Positions 16,504 to 24,808 of a stretch of 64,000 nucleotides of DNA are shown piece by piece. The position numbers and the translations under genes were made by a program. The DNA lies in the NCBI GenBank assembly GCA_052246295.1, contig JBQQCO010000016.1; one strand, written 5' to 3'. This DNA comes from Piscibacillus sp052246295. GTDB taxonomy: Bacteria > Bacillota > Bacilli > Bacillales > Alkalibacillaceae. The notes under the pieces are model-generated. The model searched no databases, was not told where the DNA came from, and worked only from the letters and a program-made list of their open reading frames with translations. The first letter of the stretch is position 1; the number at the start of each line of letters is the position of its first letter.

Positions 16504-16860
16504 TTATTTCCATGTTTGTTCAAAAGTTTCCTCTTTGAAACCAACTGTGACCTTATTGCCATCTGTTGCAATCGGGCGTTTAATTAACATTCCATCGGTC
16601 GCGAGTAGCTCTGTCATCTCGTCTTCAGACATATCTTTTAATTTGTCTTTAAGACCAAGCTCTCTGTACTTCTTACCTGATGTGTTAAAAAACTTCTTCG
16701 CAGGAAGTTCACTTTTCTGGATCAAATCCTTTAATTCCGACTGTGAAGGAGGATTGTCCACAATATGTACTGATTCATACTCAACTTCATTTTCATCTAA
16801 CCACTTTAATGCTTTGCGACAAGTCCCACATTTAGGGTACTGATAGACTGTTAAACTCAT
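16504..16860 (-). CDS. yusI: ArsC/Spx-family protein, YusI-like
   Basis: A 118-residue thioredoxin-like protein with CGTC at residues 11-14 and the family end LIKRPIATDGNKVTVGFKE. It resembles the Spx/MgsR/YusI group more than true arsenate reductases. It lies between gcvH and fadE as yusI does in B. subtilis. The start is supported by TTAGGAGGTG. No substrate is known. Confidence 0.85.
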   Translation of the reverse strand: MSLTVYQYPKCGTCRKALKWLDENEVEYESVHIVDNPPSQSELKDLIQKSELPAKKFFNTSGKKYRELGLKDKLKDMSEDEMTELLATDGMLIKRPIATDGNKVTVGFKEETFEQTWK

Positions 16861-17033
16861 ACAAGCACCTCCTAAGTTTATATTAACATAAAAAGTTCTT
16901 TCTTCGGATAATTTAGCATTTTGCAGATAATGTCTCACCCCTATTAGGGCAGTGTGCGTTCGCTTATAAATTGTGACAATTTTAGTAGGTTAACCTACCA
17001 AGTGCGTTGCTTATTGCTTTATTTTTACCTGTT

Positions 17034-17262
17034 ATGAACGGGTTTTCCCCATTTATGAACGGGTTTTCCCCATTTATGAACGGGTTTTCCCTATTTATGA
17101 ACGGGTTTTCCCTATTTATGAACGGGTTTTCCCTATTTATGAACGGGTTTTCTCTATTTATGAACGGGTTTTCCCTATTTATGAACGGGTTTTTCACTTT
17201 TTTGAACGTAACTTCACCTCTTATAAACGTTAATTCCAATTTATGAACGTAAGATTTCAGGT
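17034..17262. repeat. Intergenic 21-bp array, word ATGAACGGGTTTTCCC
   Basis: Eight clear units begin at 17034, 17055, 17076, 17097, 17118, 17139, 17160 and 17181, exactly 21 bp apart, followed by about three decayed units (17202, 17223, 17243). Because 21 is divisible by three, spurious long frames are open on both strands here (repeating PFINRE on the minus strand); they are not genes. The array fills the space between the fadE terminator and the yusI promoter. Confidence 0.95.
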
Positions 17263-17303
17263 TACAAGCACACACCCGTGTAGACTGTCGACTGTTCATA
17301 AAA

Positions 17304-17330
17304 AAACAGCCGGGCGCGTCCGGCTGTTTT
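17304..17330 (-). terminator. fadE terminator
   Basis: AAACAGCCGG pairs with CCGGCTGTTT around a six-base loop, with a long T-run following on the minus strand. Confidence 0.9.
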
Positions 17331-17339
17331 CCTTATCAA

Positions 17340-19124
17340 TTAAACGACATATTTTTCTGCTTCGATGATTGCTGCTGCGATGTCGCGTTTCTTCTCGATC
17401 ACGTTAACTGGATCGTGACGAGTAAGCTTGCGAAGGGCACCTAGCATCATGCGTAAGCTGTCACCTTCGTCACTTGCGATTAATGTCTCTTTCGCGTGTG
17501 CTTCAATGCGGTTGAACGCTTCTTGTACGTAAACTTGAGTTAAGCTTAGCTTTTGCTGGCTCTTCTCAACTCCTACGTTGTCTAATGATTTTTGAGTACG
17601 TAAAATCGCTGATTCCATGTTATAGATTTCAGCTGCAACGTCTGCAATGTTCACTAGTAATTCTTGTTCTTGCTCAAGCTTTTCACCATATTTCTGAGCC
17701 GCAACACCTGCTACTAGTAAGCCAATTTTCTTAGCATTTTTAAGTAGGTAGTATTCTTGCTCTAATGGCTCATCGCCAACTGGTTCTGGCATCATTGTCA
17801 TAAGCTCTTCTTGTAGTCCTTGAGCTTTTTGTAATAATGGAAGTTCGCCTTTCATAGCTTTCTTCATGAATGTGCCAGGAACGATCATACGGTTGATTTC
17901 GTTTGTACCTTCAAAGATACGGTTGATACGAGAATCGCGGTACATACGCTCAACTTCATACTCTTGCATGAAACCATAACCACCGTGGATCTGTACTGCT
18001 TCATCCACTGCAAAGTCTAATAATTCAGTAGCCATGTATTTGTTCATTGAGCACTCAATCGCGTATTCAGCGATACTCTTCGCTACTTCATTTCCTTCAT
18101 TTTGTTGTTCTTTCGTTAATCCACCTAGACGTTGCTCAAATAGGCCAACTGTACGGTAAACAGCACTTTCATTTGCGTACGTATTAGCCGCAACGCTTGC
18201 TAATTTTTCTTGAATTAGACGGAATTTAGAAATAGGTGTGTTGAACTGCTTACGTTCATTTGCGTATTTTGTTGCAACTTCAATTGCGTGCTTGGCACCA
18301 CCAACACCACCGATGGCTAGCTTGTAACGACCAACGTTTAGGATGTTAAATGCAATTACGTGTCCACGGCCAATTTCACCTAACACATTCTCAACTGGTA
18401 CTTCAGCATCCTCTAAAATTAATGTACGAGTAGAAGATGATTTGATACCCATTTTCTTCTCTTCAGCACCTGTTGATACGCCTGGGAAGTCACGCTCAAC
18501 GATAAACGCTGTGAACTTGTCGCCATCAATTTTTGCATAAACAACGAACACATCAGCGAATGCTGAGTTTGTGATCCATTGCTTTTCACCATTTAGTACG
18601 TAGTGAGTACCAGCTTCGTTTAGCTTAGCAGTCGTTTTCGCACCTAATGCGTCAGATCCAGAGCCTGGCTCAGTTAACGCATAAGCTGCTAACTTTTCAC
18701 CAGTCGCTAATGCTGGTAAGTATTTTTGTTTTTGCTCTTCATTACCGAAAAATACGATTGGAAGTGACCCAATTCCCACGTGTGCACCGTGTGAAATCGA
18801 GAAACCACCAGCTAATGACATTTTTTCCGTAATTAATGAAGATGCGATCTTATCAAGCTCAAGTCCACCGTATTCTTCAGGTACATCTGCACCTAATAAC
18901 CCTAGCTCACCAGCTTTTTTAAGAAGGTCAACAGATTTATCGAACTCATGGTTTTCTAAATTGTCAATGACTGGCCAAACTTCATTCTTAACATACTCTT
19001 CAGTAGTTCTAGCAATCATTTTATGTTCTTCAGTAAAATCTTCTGGCGTTAAAATATCTTCAGCCTTCACATCTTCGACTAAGAAGCCGCCACCCTTAAA
19101 TACTTTTTCAGTTGTTTCACTCAT
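17340..19124 (-). CDS. fadE: FadE, acyl-CoA dehydrogenase
   Basis: A 594-residue long-form acyl-CoA dehydrogenase, the first step of fatty acid beta-oxidation. FAD/substrate motifs: YALTEPGSGSDA (about 150-162), QWITNSAFAD, and QIHGGYGFMQEYEVERMYRD with the C-terminal RINRIFEGTNEINRMI; the extra C-terminal helical domain (about residues 420-594) is typical of YusJ/FadE. Third gene of fadN-fadA-fadE. Confidence 0.95.
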   Translation of the reverse strand: MSETTEKVFKGGGFLVEDVKAEDILTPEDFTEEHKMIARTTEEYVKNEVWPVIDNLENHEFDKSVDLLKKAGELGLLGADVPEEYGGLELDKIASSLITEKMSLAGGFSISHGAHVGIGSLPIVFFGNEEQKQKYLPALATGEKLAAYALTEPGSGSDALGAKTTAKLNEAGTHYVLNGEKQWITNSAFADVFVVYAKIDGDKFTAFIVERDFPGVSTGAEEKKMGIKSSSTRTLILEDAEVPVENVLGEIGRGHVIAFNILNVGRYKLAIGGVGGAKHAIEVATKYANERKQFNTPISKFRLIQEKLASVAANTYANESAVYRTVGLFEQRLGGLTKEQQNEGNEVAKSIAEYAIECSMNKYMATELLDFAVDEAVQIHGGYGFMQEYEVERMYRDSRINRIFEGTNEINRMIVPGTFMKKAMKGELPLLQKAQGLQEELMTMMPEPVGDEPLEQEYYLLKNAKKIGLLVAGVAAQKYGEKLEQEQELLVNIADVAAEIYNMESAILRTQKSLDNVGVEKSQQKLSLTQVYVQEAFNRIEAHAKETLIASDEGDSLRMMLGALRKLTRHDPVNVIEKKRDIAAAIIEAEKYVV

Positions 19125-19144
19125 TTTAAAATCCCCCTTGGAAA

Positions 19145-20320
19145 TTAAAGTAATTCAAATACTCCAGCAGCGCCCATTCCGCCACCAATACACATTGTTA
19201 CGACACCATATTTCACATCACGACGCTTCATTTCGTTCATAAGTGAAATGGTTAGTTTGGTACCCGTACAACCTAGTGGGTGACCTAAAGCAATTGCACC
19301 ACCATTGACGTTAACAATATCTTCGTTTAAGCCAAGCTCACGAATAACTTGTAACGACTGAGAGGCGAACGCTTCGTTTAATTCGAATAAGCCAATGTCA
19401 TCTAGTGTTAAACCTGCTTGTTCTACAGCTTTTGGTATGGCTTTTACAGGACCGACACCCATAATTTCAGGCTCTACACCTGCAACGGTGAATGAGCGGA
19501 ATTTTAAGATTGGCGTTAAGCCTTCTTTTTCAGCTTTTTCACGATCCATGACTAAAACAGATGCTGCACCATCACTCATTTGTGATGAGTTACCTGCAGT
19601 AACGCTTCCTTTTACATTAAATGCAGGTTTTAACTTTCCTAGAATCTCTTTTGTCGTTCCTGCACGGACACCTTCGTCACGCTCTAATATAATGGTTGTT
19701 TCTTTAACTTTGTTATCCGGACCTACCTCACGATTCGTCACTTCAACTGGAACGATTTCGTCATCGAACTTACCTTCTTCAAGTGCTTTTGCTGCGCGCT
19801 CATGACTGCGTACCGCAAATGCATCTTGATCATCACGTGATACGCCAAAGCGTTGAGCCACTTCCTCGGCTGTGTGACCCATTGACATGTAGTATCCAGG
19901 AGCGTTTTGGACTAACTCAAGGTTCGGCTTAATCACGTGACCTCCCATTGGGATTAAGCTCATGGATTCAGCTCCACCTGCGATAATCGCTTCACTTCCG
20001 CCAACCATAATACGCTCAGCGGCATAAGCGATACTTTGAAGACCTGAAGAACAATAACGGTTAATCGTAATACCAGGAACATCATTTGGTAATCCCGCAA
20101 GGCCCGCGATATTACGTGCCATATTCATTCCTTGTTCAGCTTCTGGCATTGCACAACCCATGATGACATCATCAATCGGGCCATCATAGTTATTAGCTCG
20201 TTTCAACGTCTCTTTCACAGTAAGCGCTGCTAAATCATCTGGGCGTGAGTTAGCAAGTGTTCCTTTTTTCGCTTTACCTACAGGTGTTCTAGCACCTGCT
20301 ACAATTACTGCTTCTCTCAA
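19145..20320 (-). CDS. fadA: FadA, acetyl-CoA C-acyltransferase (3-ketoacyl-CoA thiolase)
   Basis: A 391-residue thiolase, the last step of beta-oxidation. The acyl-accepting cysteine lies in NRYCSSGLQSIA (about residue 89), with the C-terminal catalytic motifs GGAIALGHPLGCTG and CIGGGMGAAGVFE. Operon with fadN upstream and fadE downstream. Confidence 0.96.
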   Translation of the reverse strand: MREAVIVAGARTPVGKAKKGTLANSRPDDLAALTVKETLKRANNYDGPIDDVIMGCAMPEAEQGMNMARNIAGLAGLPNDVPGITINRYCSSGLQSIAYAAERIMVGGSEAIIAGGAESMSLIPMGGHVIKPNLELVQNAPGYYMSMGHTAEEVAQRFGVSRDDQDAFAVRSHERAAKALEEGKFDDEIVPVEVTNREVGPDNKVKETTIILERDEGVRAGTTKEILGKLKPAFNVKGSVTAGNSSQMSDGAASVLVMDREKAEKEGLTPILKFRSFTVAGVEPEIMGVGPVKAIPKAVEQAGLTLDDIGLFELNEAFASQSLQVIRELGLNEDIVNVNGGAIALGHPLGCTGTKLTISLMNEMKRRDVKYGVVTMCIGGGMGAAGVFELL

Positions 20321-20371
20321 AATGGTTCCCCCTCTTCTGTTAGAGTTTTAACTCTTCAACGAACATTCGAC

Positions 20372-22774
20372 TTAGTTACGTAGTGGTTTTCCTTTTAATA
20401 ACATGTGTTGCATACGTTGTTGTGTTTTTGCTTCACCAATTAGGCTTAAGAATGCTTCACGCTCTAAATCTAGTAAGTAGTCTTCATCTACTAACGTACC
20501 GTATTTCAAACGACCACCTGCTAACACAAATGCTAGTTTTTCAGCAATCTTAAGGTCATGTTCAGAAGCATAGCCACTATTTGCAAGACCTTTAGCACCT
20601 AATAACATCGTTGCATAACCCGCTTCACCTACTACTGGTACTTTTTCACGTTTCGGTGGCGTGAATCCAGCATCATGTAGGCTGATGACTTTTTGCTTCG
20701 CATCGTGGATTAAGTGATCTCCGTTGACGCTAATACTATCTGTTCTTTCATCTAGTAAACCGCTCTCAAATGCTTCAGCTGCAGATGTTGAAACCTTCGC
20801 CATAGCGATTTTTTCAAATACATCATTCGTAACTTTTTGAAGGTCAAAATCAACACCTTCAGGAAGCCCTTTTAACTGCTGAATGTAGTATTCTTTGTTA
20901 CCGCCACCACCAGGAATTAGACCAACACCAACTTCTACAAGACCCATGTACGTTTCTTGTGAAGCCTGAACACTATGAGCTGGTAAGCAAACTTCTGTAC
21001 CGCCACCTAGTGTCATACCGAATGGTGCTGCGACAACTGGTTTTTCGTTATATTTAATGTTCATCATCGCTTGCTGGAATTGTCTAACCACCATGTCTAG
21101 CTCTGGGAAATTGAAGTCTTGAGCTTCCATCAACATCATGCCAAGGTTTGCACCAACACAGAAGTTCTTACCTTGGTTCCCGATCACTAGACCCTTATAG
21201 TTCTTATTCACTTCTTCAAGCGACTGGTTGATCATTTGAATCGTATCTAATCCAATTGCGTTACTTTGCGAATGGAATTCTAGTAAAGCAACATCATTAC
21301 CTAAGTCTATTAAGCTAGCACCAGCGTTTTTCTTAATCACACCGTTTGCTTGCTTATGAAGCTTAAGGTTGATTTCTTTAGGGTTAACTTCTTTTTCTAC
21401 ATATTCACCGTTATGGTAGAAGTAGACCTTACCATTTTCAGTTTTATAAAACGTCTCAATGCCTTTTTCAAGCATTTCTTCAACCCATGCAGGAACTGTA
21501 GCGCCTTCTTCTTTCATGCGCTCAACTGATTGCTGAACTCCAATCGCATCCCACATTTCAAAAGGACCAAGTTCCCAACCGAAGCCCCATTTCATAGCTT
21601 CGTCAATGGCATTGATGTCATCCGCGATTTCACCAACAAGTTCTGCAGAGTAAATCAGTGTTGGCTTCGAAATGCTCCACACTAAATCTCCGGCACGATC
21701 GCCTTTTGCATTGACAATGGCGCGAACTTTACGCTTCGATCCTTTTTCTTGTTTTGCCATTTCAGTTGCTTGAGTTTTCAATTTCTTGCGTTCTTCATAT
21801 TCTAATGTTTCAGGGTTTAATTCTAGAATTTGACTTCCGTCTTTTCCTTTTTTCTTCAAGAAAAAACCTTGGCCAGACTTAGCACCTAACCAGCCCTTTT
21901 CATTCATTTGCTGCATAAACTCTGGTATGACAAATGCTTCTTTCTCTTCACCTTCAACATTGTCGTAAACGTTTTTTGCAACATGAACAAATGTATCTAA
22001 TCCAACAACGTCTAATGTACGGAATGTGGCACTTTTCGGACGACCAATCATTGGACCTGTGACTGAGTCTACTTCTCCGATTGTGTAGCCACCTTTTAAC
22101 ATTTCTTTAACCGTGATTAGTAAACCATATGTTCCAATACGGTTCGCGATGAAGTTTGGCGTATCTTTAGCTTCTACAACACCTTTACCTAAGACATCTT
22201 CACCAAAGCCTTTCATAAAGTCTAGAACTTCTGGGTCCGTATCTTTATTTGGAATCACTTCTAATAGTTTTAAGTAGCGTGGTGGGTTAAAGAAGTGCGT
22301 TCCTAAGAAATGATTCTTAAAGTCTTCTGAACGACCTTCTGCCATCGCATTAATCGAAATACCAGATGTATTCGATGATACGATTGACCCTTCTTTACGG
22401 TTTGCTTCAACTTGTTCATATACTTTTTTCTTAATATCTAAGTTTTCAACAACTACTTCAATAATCCAGTCAACATCTTTAAGTTGTTCCATATGATCAT
22501 CAAAGTTACCTACTTGAATTAAATCTAGGCTTTTCTTACTCGTAATTGGAGATGGCTTTTGTTTTTTCAACTTCTCCTTATTACTTGCTGCAATACGATT
22601 ACGTACCGCCGCATCTTCTAACGTTAAGCCTTTTTTCTTTTCCGCTTCAGTTAGTTCACGAGGCACGATATCCAACATAATTGTCGGGATTCCAACGTTT
22701 GCCAAGTGAGCTGCAATACCAGAACCCATAACACCTGAGCCCAATACTGCTGCGCGCTTGATTTTACGGTTCAT
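20372..22774 (-). CDS. fadN: FadN, 3-hydroxyacyl-CoA dehydrogenase / enoyl-CoA hydratase
   Basis: An 800-residue bifunctional protein. The N-terminal NAD-binding domain starts AAVLGSGVMGSGIAAHLANV; the dehydrogenase C-domains span about 190-450; a crotonase-type hydratase domain begins around residue 495 with GNQGKNFCVGANLG and FGMTLGGGTEVCL. This is the reverse domain order to E. coli FadB and is typical of Bacillus YusL. The start (MNRKIKRAAV) has GGGGGAA upstream; a FadR operator lies about 20 bp further. Confidence 0.95.
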   Translation of the reverse strand: MNRKIKRAAVLGSGVMGSGIAAHLANVGIPTIMLDIVPRELTEAEKKKGLTLEDAAVRNRIAASNKEKLKKQKPSPITSKKSLDLIQVGNFDDHMEQLKDVDWIIEVVVENLDIKKKVYEQVEANRKEGSIVSSNTSGISINAMAEGRSEDFKNHFLGTHFFNPPRYLKLLEVIPNKDTDPEVLDFMKGFGEDVLGKGVVEAKDTPNFIANRIGTYGLLITVKEMLKGGYTIGEVDSVTGPMIGRPKSATFRTLDVVGLDTFVHVAKNVYDNVEGEEKEAFVIPEFMQQMNEKGWLGAKSGQGFFLKKKGKDGSQILELNPETLEYEERKKLKTQATEMAKQEKGSKRKVRAIVNAKGDRAGDLVWSISKPTLIYSAELVGEIADDINAIDEAMKWGFGWELGPFEMWDAIGVQQSVERMKEEGATVPAWVEEMLEKGIETFYKTENGKVYFYHNGEYVEKEVNPKEINLKLHKQANGVIKKNAGASLIDLGNDVALLEFHSQSNAIGLDTIQMINQSLEEVNKNYKGLVIGNQGKNFCVGANLGMMLMEAQDFNFPELDMVVRQFQQAMMNIKYNEKPVVAAPFGMTLGGGTEVCLPAHSVQASQETYMGLVEVGVGLIPGGGGNKEYYIQQLKGLPEGVDFDLQKVTNDVFEKIAMAKVSTSAAEAFESGLLDERTDSISVNGDHLIHDAKQKVISLHDAGFTPPKREKVPVVGEAGYATMLLGAKGLANSGYASEHDLKIAEKLAFVLAGGRLKYGTLVDEDYLLDLEREAFLSLIGEAKTQQRMQHMLLKGKPLRN

Positions 22775-22792
22775 GACATGTTCCCCCATTCT

Positions 22793-22810
22793 TGAATGAA
22801 TACTCATTCA
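22793..22810. promoter_or_regulatory. FadR operator upstream of fadN
   Basis: TGAATGAATACTCATTCA is a palindrome matching the B. subtilis FadR (YsiA) consensus as I recall it (TGAATGAnTAnTCATTCA). It lies just upstream of the ribosome site, where bound FadR would block fadNAE transcription until long-chain acyl-CoA is present. A second perfect inverted repeat (ATTGGATAG/CTATCCAAT, 22828-22851) lies further upstream; its role is unclear. Confidence 0.85.
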
Positions 22811-22905
22811 TTTTTGTCGTAAAAAGAATTGGATAGGTTAAACTATCCAATAATCATCTAATTTAACTATAAAATATTTTCAGACATTTCGCAAATACTT
22901 TATCA

Positions 22906-23826
22906 TTATTTTTTGAAAATTCCTTTTAAAACGAATGCTACGTTAGCTGGTCTCTCCGCCAAACGCCTCATGTTATAACCAAACCAGTCATTCCCATAAG
23001 GAACATAAACGCGCATCGTGTACCCTTCTTTAACTAGCTTCTCTTGTAGTTCTTGTCTAATACCATATAACATTTGGAATTCAAATTGATCATTAGAAAT
23101 TCCATGTTCTTTAACTAATTCTTTTGTATAATCAATCATCGCATCATCGTGAGTTGCGACAGCTGTATAATTACCATTCAATAAGTGCATTTTAATAATC
23201 TTTTTAAAGTTTTCATCTACGTCTTTTTTATCTGGATAAGCTACTTTTGGAGACTCTTTATAAGCCCCTTTTACTAGACGTAGATTTGGATTATATTGGT
23301 CGAGTTTCTCTAAATCTTCAACAGTTCTATATAGGTAAGCCTGAAGTACGGTTCCTAGACCATCGTACTCCTGCTTTAACTCTTCAAATATATCTAATGT
23401 GAGCTGACAACGCTCGTAATCTTCCATATCAATGGTTACGAAGACACCATGCTTCTTCCCTGCTTCTAATATTTTACGCATGTTCTCCATAACTAGTTCC
23501 TTGGAAATATCTAACCCCATAGATGTCATCTTTAATGAAAGCTGTGAATCTAGTTTTTGATTGGCAATTGTTTCAATAGCTCGTACACATTCATCTGTAC
23601 GATCACGAGCTTCTTGCTCATCGTTGACAAACTCCCCTAAATGGTCGAGTGTAACTATCATATTTTTGTGATTTAGTTCACGAATTGCATCAGCGGCTTC
23701 TTCTACTGTTTCACCAGCCACAAAACGTGAAGCGAACATTTTAAAGCCATACTTTTTGGCTAGTTTTGTGAAAAACTTATTATTAGATAGGAATAAGAAA
23801 AATTTACGCATCAATTTCTCAATCAT
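22906..23826 (-). CDS. fadM: FadM/YusM, proline dehydrogenase family
   Basis: A 306-residue FAD-dependent TIM-barrel protein of the PutB/ProDH family. Motifs: KMTSMGLDIS (about 104), VTIDMEDYERC, LRLVKGAYKES, ATHDDAMID and the C-terminal YGNDWFGYNMRRLAERPAN. Position upstream of fadN matches B. subtilis fadM (yusM). Proline oxidation is the family reaction; a link to fatty acid use is suggested only by position. Start behind TTGGGGGGAA. Confidence 0.88.
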   Translation of the reverse strand: MIEKLMRKFFLFLSNNKFFTKLAKKYGFKMFASRFVAGETVEEAADAIRELNHKNMIVTLDHLGEFVNDEQEARDRTDECVRAIETIANQKLDSQLSLKMTSMGLDISKELVMENMRKILEAGKKHGVFVTIDMEDYERCQLTLDIFEELKQEYDGLGTVLQAYLYRTVEDLEKLDQYNPNLRLVKGAYKESPKVAYPDKKDVDENFKKIIKMHLLNGNYTAVATHDDAMIDYTKELVKEHGISNDQFEFQMLYGIRQELQEKLVKEGYTMRVYVPYGNDWFGYNMRRLAERPANVAFVLKGIFKK

Positions 23827-23857
23827 GATGTTTCCCCCCAATTGCTTTCTTTATATG

Positions 23858-23871
23858 TGAAACCGGTTTCT
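23858..23871. promoter_or_regulatory. cre-like site upstream of fadM
   Basis: TGAAACCGGTTTCT matches the CcpA cre consensus TGWNANCGNTNWCA at all specified positions but the last. It lies about 35 bp upstream of the gene, close to a possible -10 (TAAAAT on the minus strand), suggesting carbon catabolite repression. Confidence 0.55.
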
Positions 23872-23966
23872 ATTTTATCACTTTTTAGACAAAAAAGATA
23901 ATTAAAATTTTGGGAAAACTATGAGGATTGTACTAGTCGCTAATAAGATTTAAATATTGTTTTTGC

Positions 23967-24010
23967 TTCGCCATTGGTGGACGCTTACCGCAGGCACGGC
24001 TTCAGCTTTC
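23967..24010. repeat. Fragment of dispersed Bacillaceae repeat
   Basis: CGCTTACCGCAGGCACGGCT, followed by TCAGCTT, is almost the same as part of the larger element at 45417-45528 (CGCTTTCCGCAGGCACGGCT). It appears to be a remnant copy. It lies in a 430-bp non-coding stretch that otherwise holds the array described next. Confidence 0.6.
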
Positions 24011-24029
24011 AGCGCCATGATTTTTAATT

Positions 24030-24205
24030 TTAGATAATAAATTGCAATATTAGATAATAAAACATTCATTTTAGATAATAAAATTCGAAATTAGATAATA
24101 AATCTTTCATTTTAGATAATAAAACTCGAAATTAGATAATAAACCTCTCATTTTAGATAATAAACCTCTCATTTTGATAATAAAACTCGAAATTAGATAA
24201 TAAAC
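24030..24205. repeat. Intergenic 20/21-bp array, word TAGATAATAAA
   Basis: Nine units begin at 24031, 24051, 24072, 24092, 24113, 24133, 24154, 24174 (imperfect) and 24194; spacing alternates 20 and 21 bp. Spacers also tend to alternate between two forms (CTCGAAAT-like and CTTTCATTTT-like), giving a higher-order repeat of about 41 bp. The same word, reverse-complemented, makes the array at 56041-56194. Confidence 0.95.
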
Positions 24206-24221
24206 GTTAAATACAAAAATC

Positions 24222-24252
24222 CCCCCTATAAGCGTTAAGCTTATTAGAGGGA
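24222..24252 (-). terminator. Terminator of DUF302 gene
   Basis: CCCTCTAATAAGC pairs with GCTTATAGGGGGG (one bulge) on the minus strand, followed by ATTTTTG. Confidence 0.75.
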
Positions 24253-24257
24253 AATGT

Positions 24258-24650
24258 TTACTTAGCAGCTTCGTCAATGGCTTTAATCATTGTCTTCTCT
24301 ATGTCTTTCGCGAATTCTTTTACGTCGTTCTGATCAATGTTTTCCATTAATACAGTCGGCCTAGGCATGCCAATTTTAGTACCGCCATCCTTACTTGAAT
24401 AAACAACCACTTTACATGGTAAGAAGTAACTGACCTTCTCTTCCATTTCTAATACTTCACTTGCTGCTTTCGGGTTACACACTTCTAAAATTCTAAATGT
24501 CTGAGTAAAGTCTTCAAAACCCTTATTGTGTAGTGTCTCTTTCACATCAAAGTCCCATAATACTCCGAACTTCACTTCCTTTAATGAATTAGTTAATGCT
24601 TCAACGGCTTCATCAACTGACTTGTTTGTGGCCACAGTATAATCAAACAT
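24258..24650 (-). CDS. DUF302 domain protein
   Basis: A 130-residue protein with the DUF302 pattern: FDYTVATNKSVDEAVEAL at the N-terminus, VLWDFDVKETLHNKG near 36, and LPCKVVVYSSKDGGTKIGMP near 85-104. DUF302 proteins are small cytoplasmic alpha/beta proteins whose biochemical role is not established. Single-gene unit with its own terminator; transcribed divergently from znuA. Confidence 0.85.
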   Translation of the reverse strand: MFDYTVATNKSVDEAVEALTNSLKEVKFGVLWDFDVKETLHNKGFEDFTQTFRILEVCNPKAASEVLEMEEKVSYFLPCKVVVYSSKDGGTKIGMPRPTVLMENIDQNDVKEFAKDIEKTMIKAIDEAAK

Positions 24651-24718
24651 ACTAAATCCCTCCTATAATCATCTATAGTCATCATACCCAAAAACGAACC
24701 TTAACAAAACTTTCTCGC

Positions 24719-24765
24719 AAATCGTAAACATTCCTATTTACAAATCGTAATCATTACGATAAACT
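24719..24765 (+). promoter_or_regulatory. znuA promoter with Zur box in the spacer
   Basis: TTTACA (24737-24742), 17 bp, TAAACT (24760-24765). The spacer is filled by the palindrome ATCGTAATCATTACGAT, a match to the Bacillus Zur box. A half-box, AAATCGTAAACATT, lies just upstream (24719-24732). Zinc-loaded Zur bound here would exclude RNA polymerase. Confidence 0.9.
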
Positions 24766-24808
24766 ATAAAAGGCACATTAAAGATAAACATTTTTGGAGG
24801 AGAAACCT

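Noticed and set aside
16504..16860. Arsenate reductase
   Set aside because: CGTC motif and context fit the Spx/YusI branch; no ars genes nearby.
17034..17262. CRISPR array
   Set aside because: Units are 20-21 bp with short, related spacers and no cas genes; CRISPR repeats and spacers are longer and spacers are unrelated.
16982..17299. Open frames of 105 and 79 codons on opposite strands
   Set aside because: Both arise from the 21-bp array, whose period is a multiple of three; neither has a ribosome site or family resemblance.
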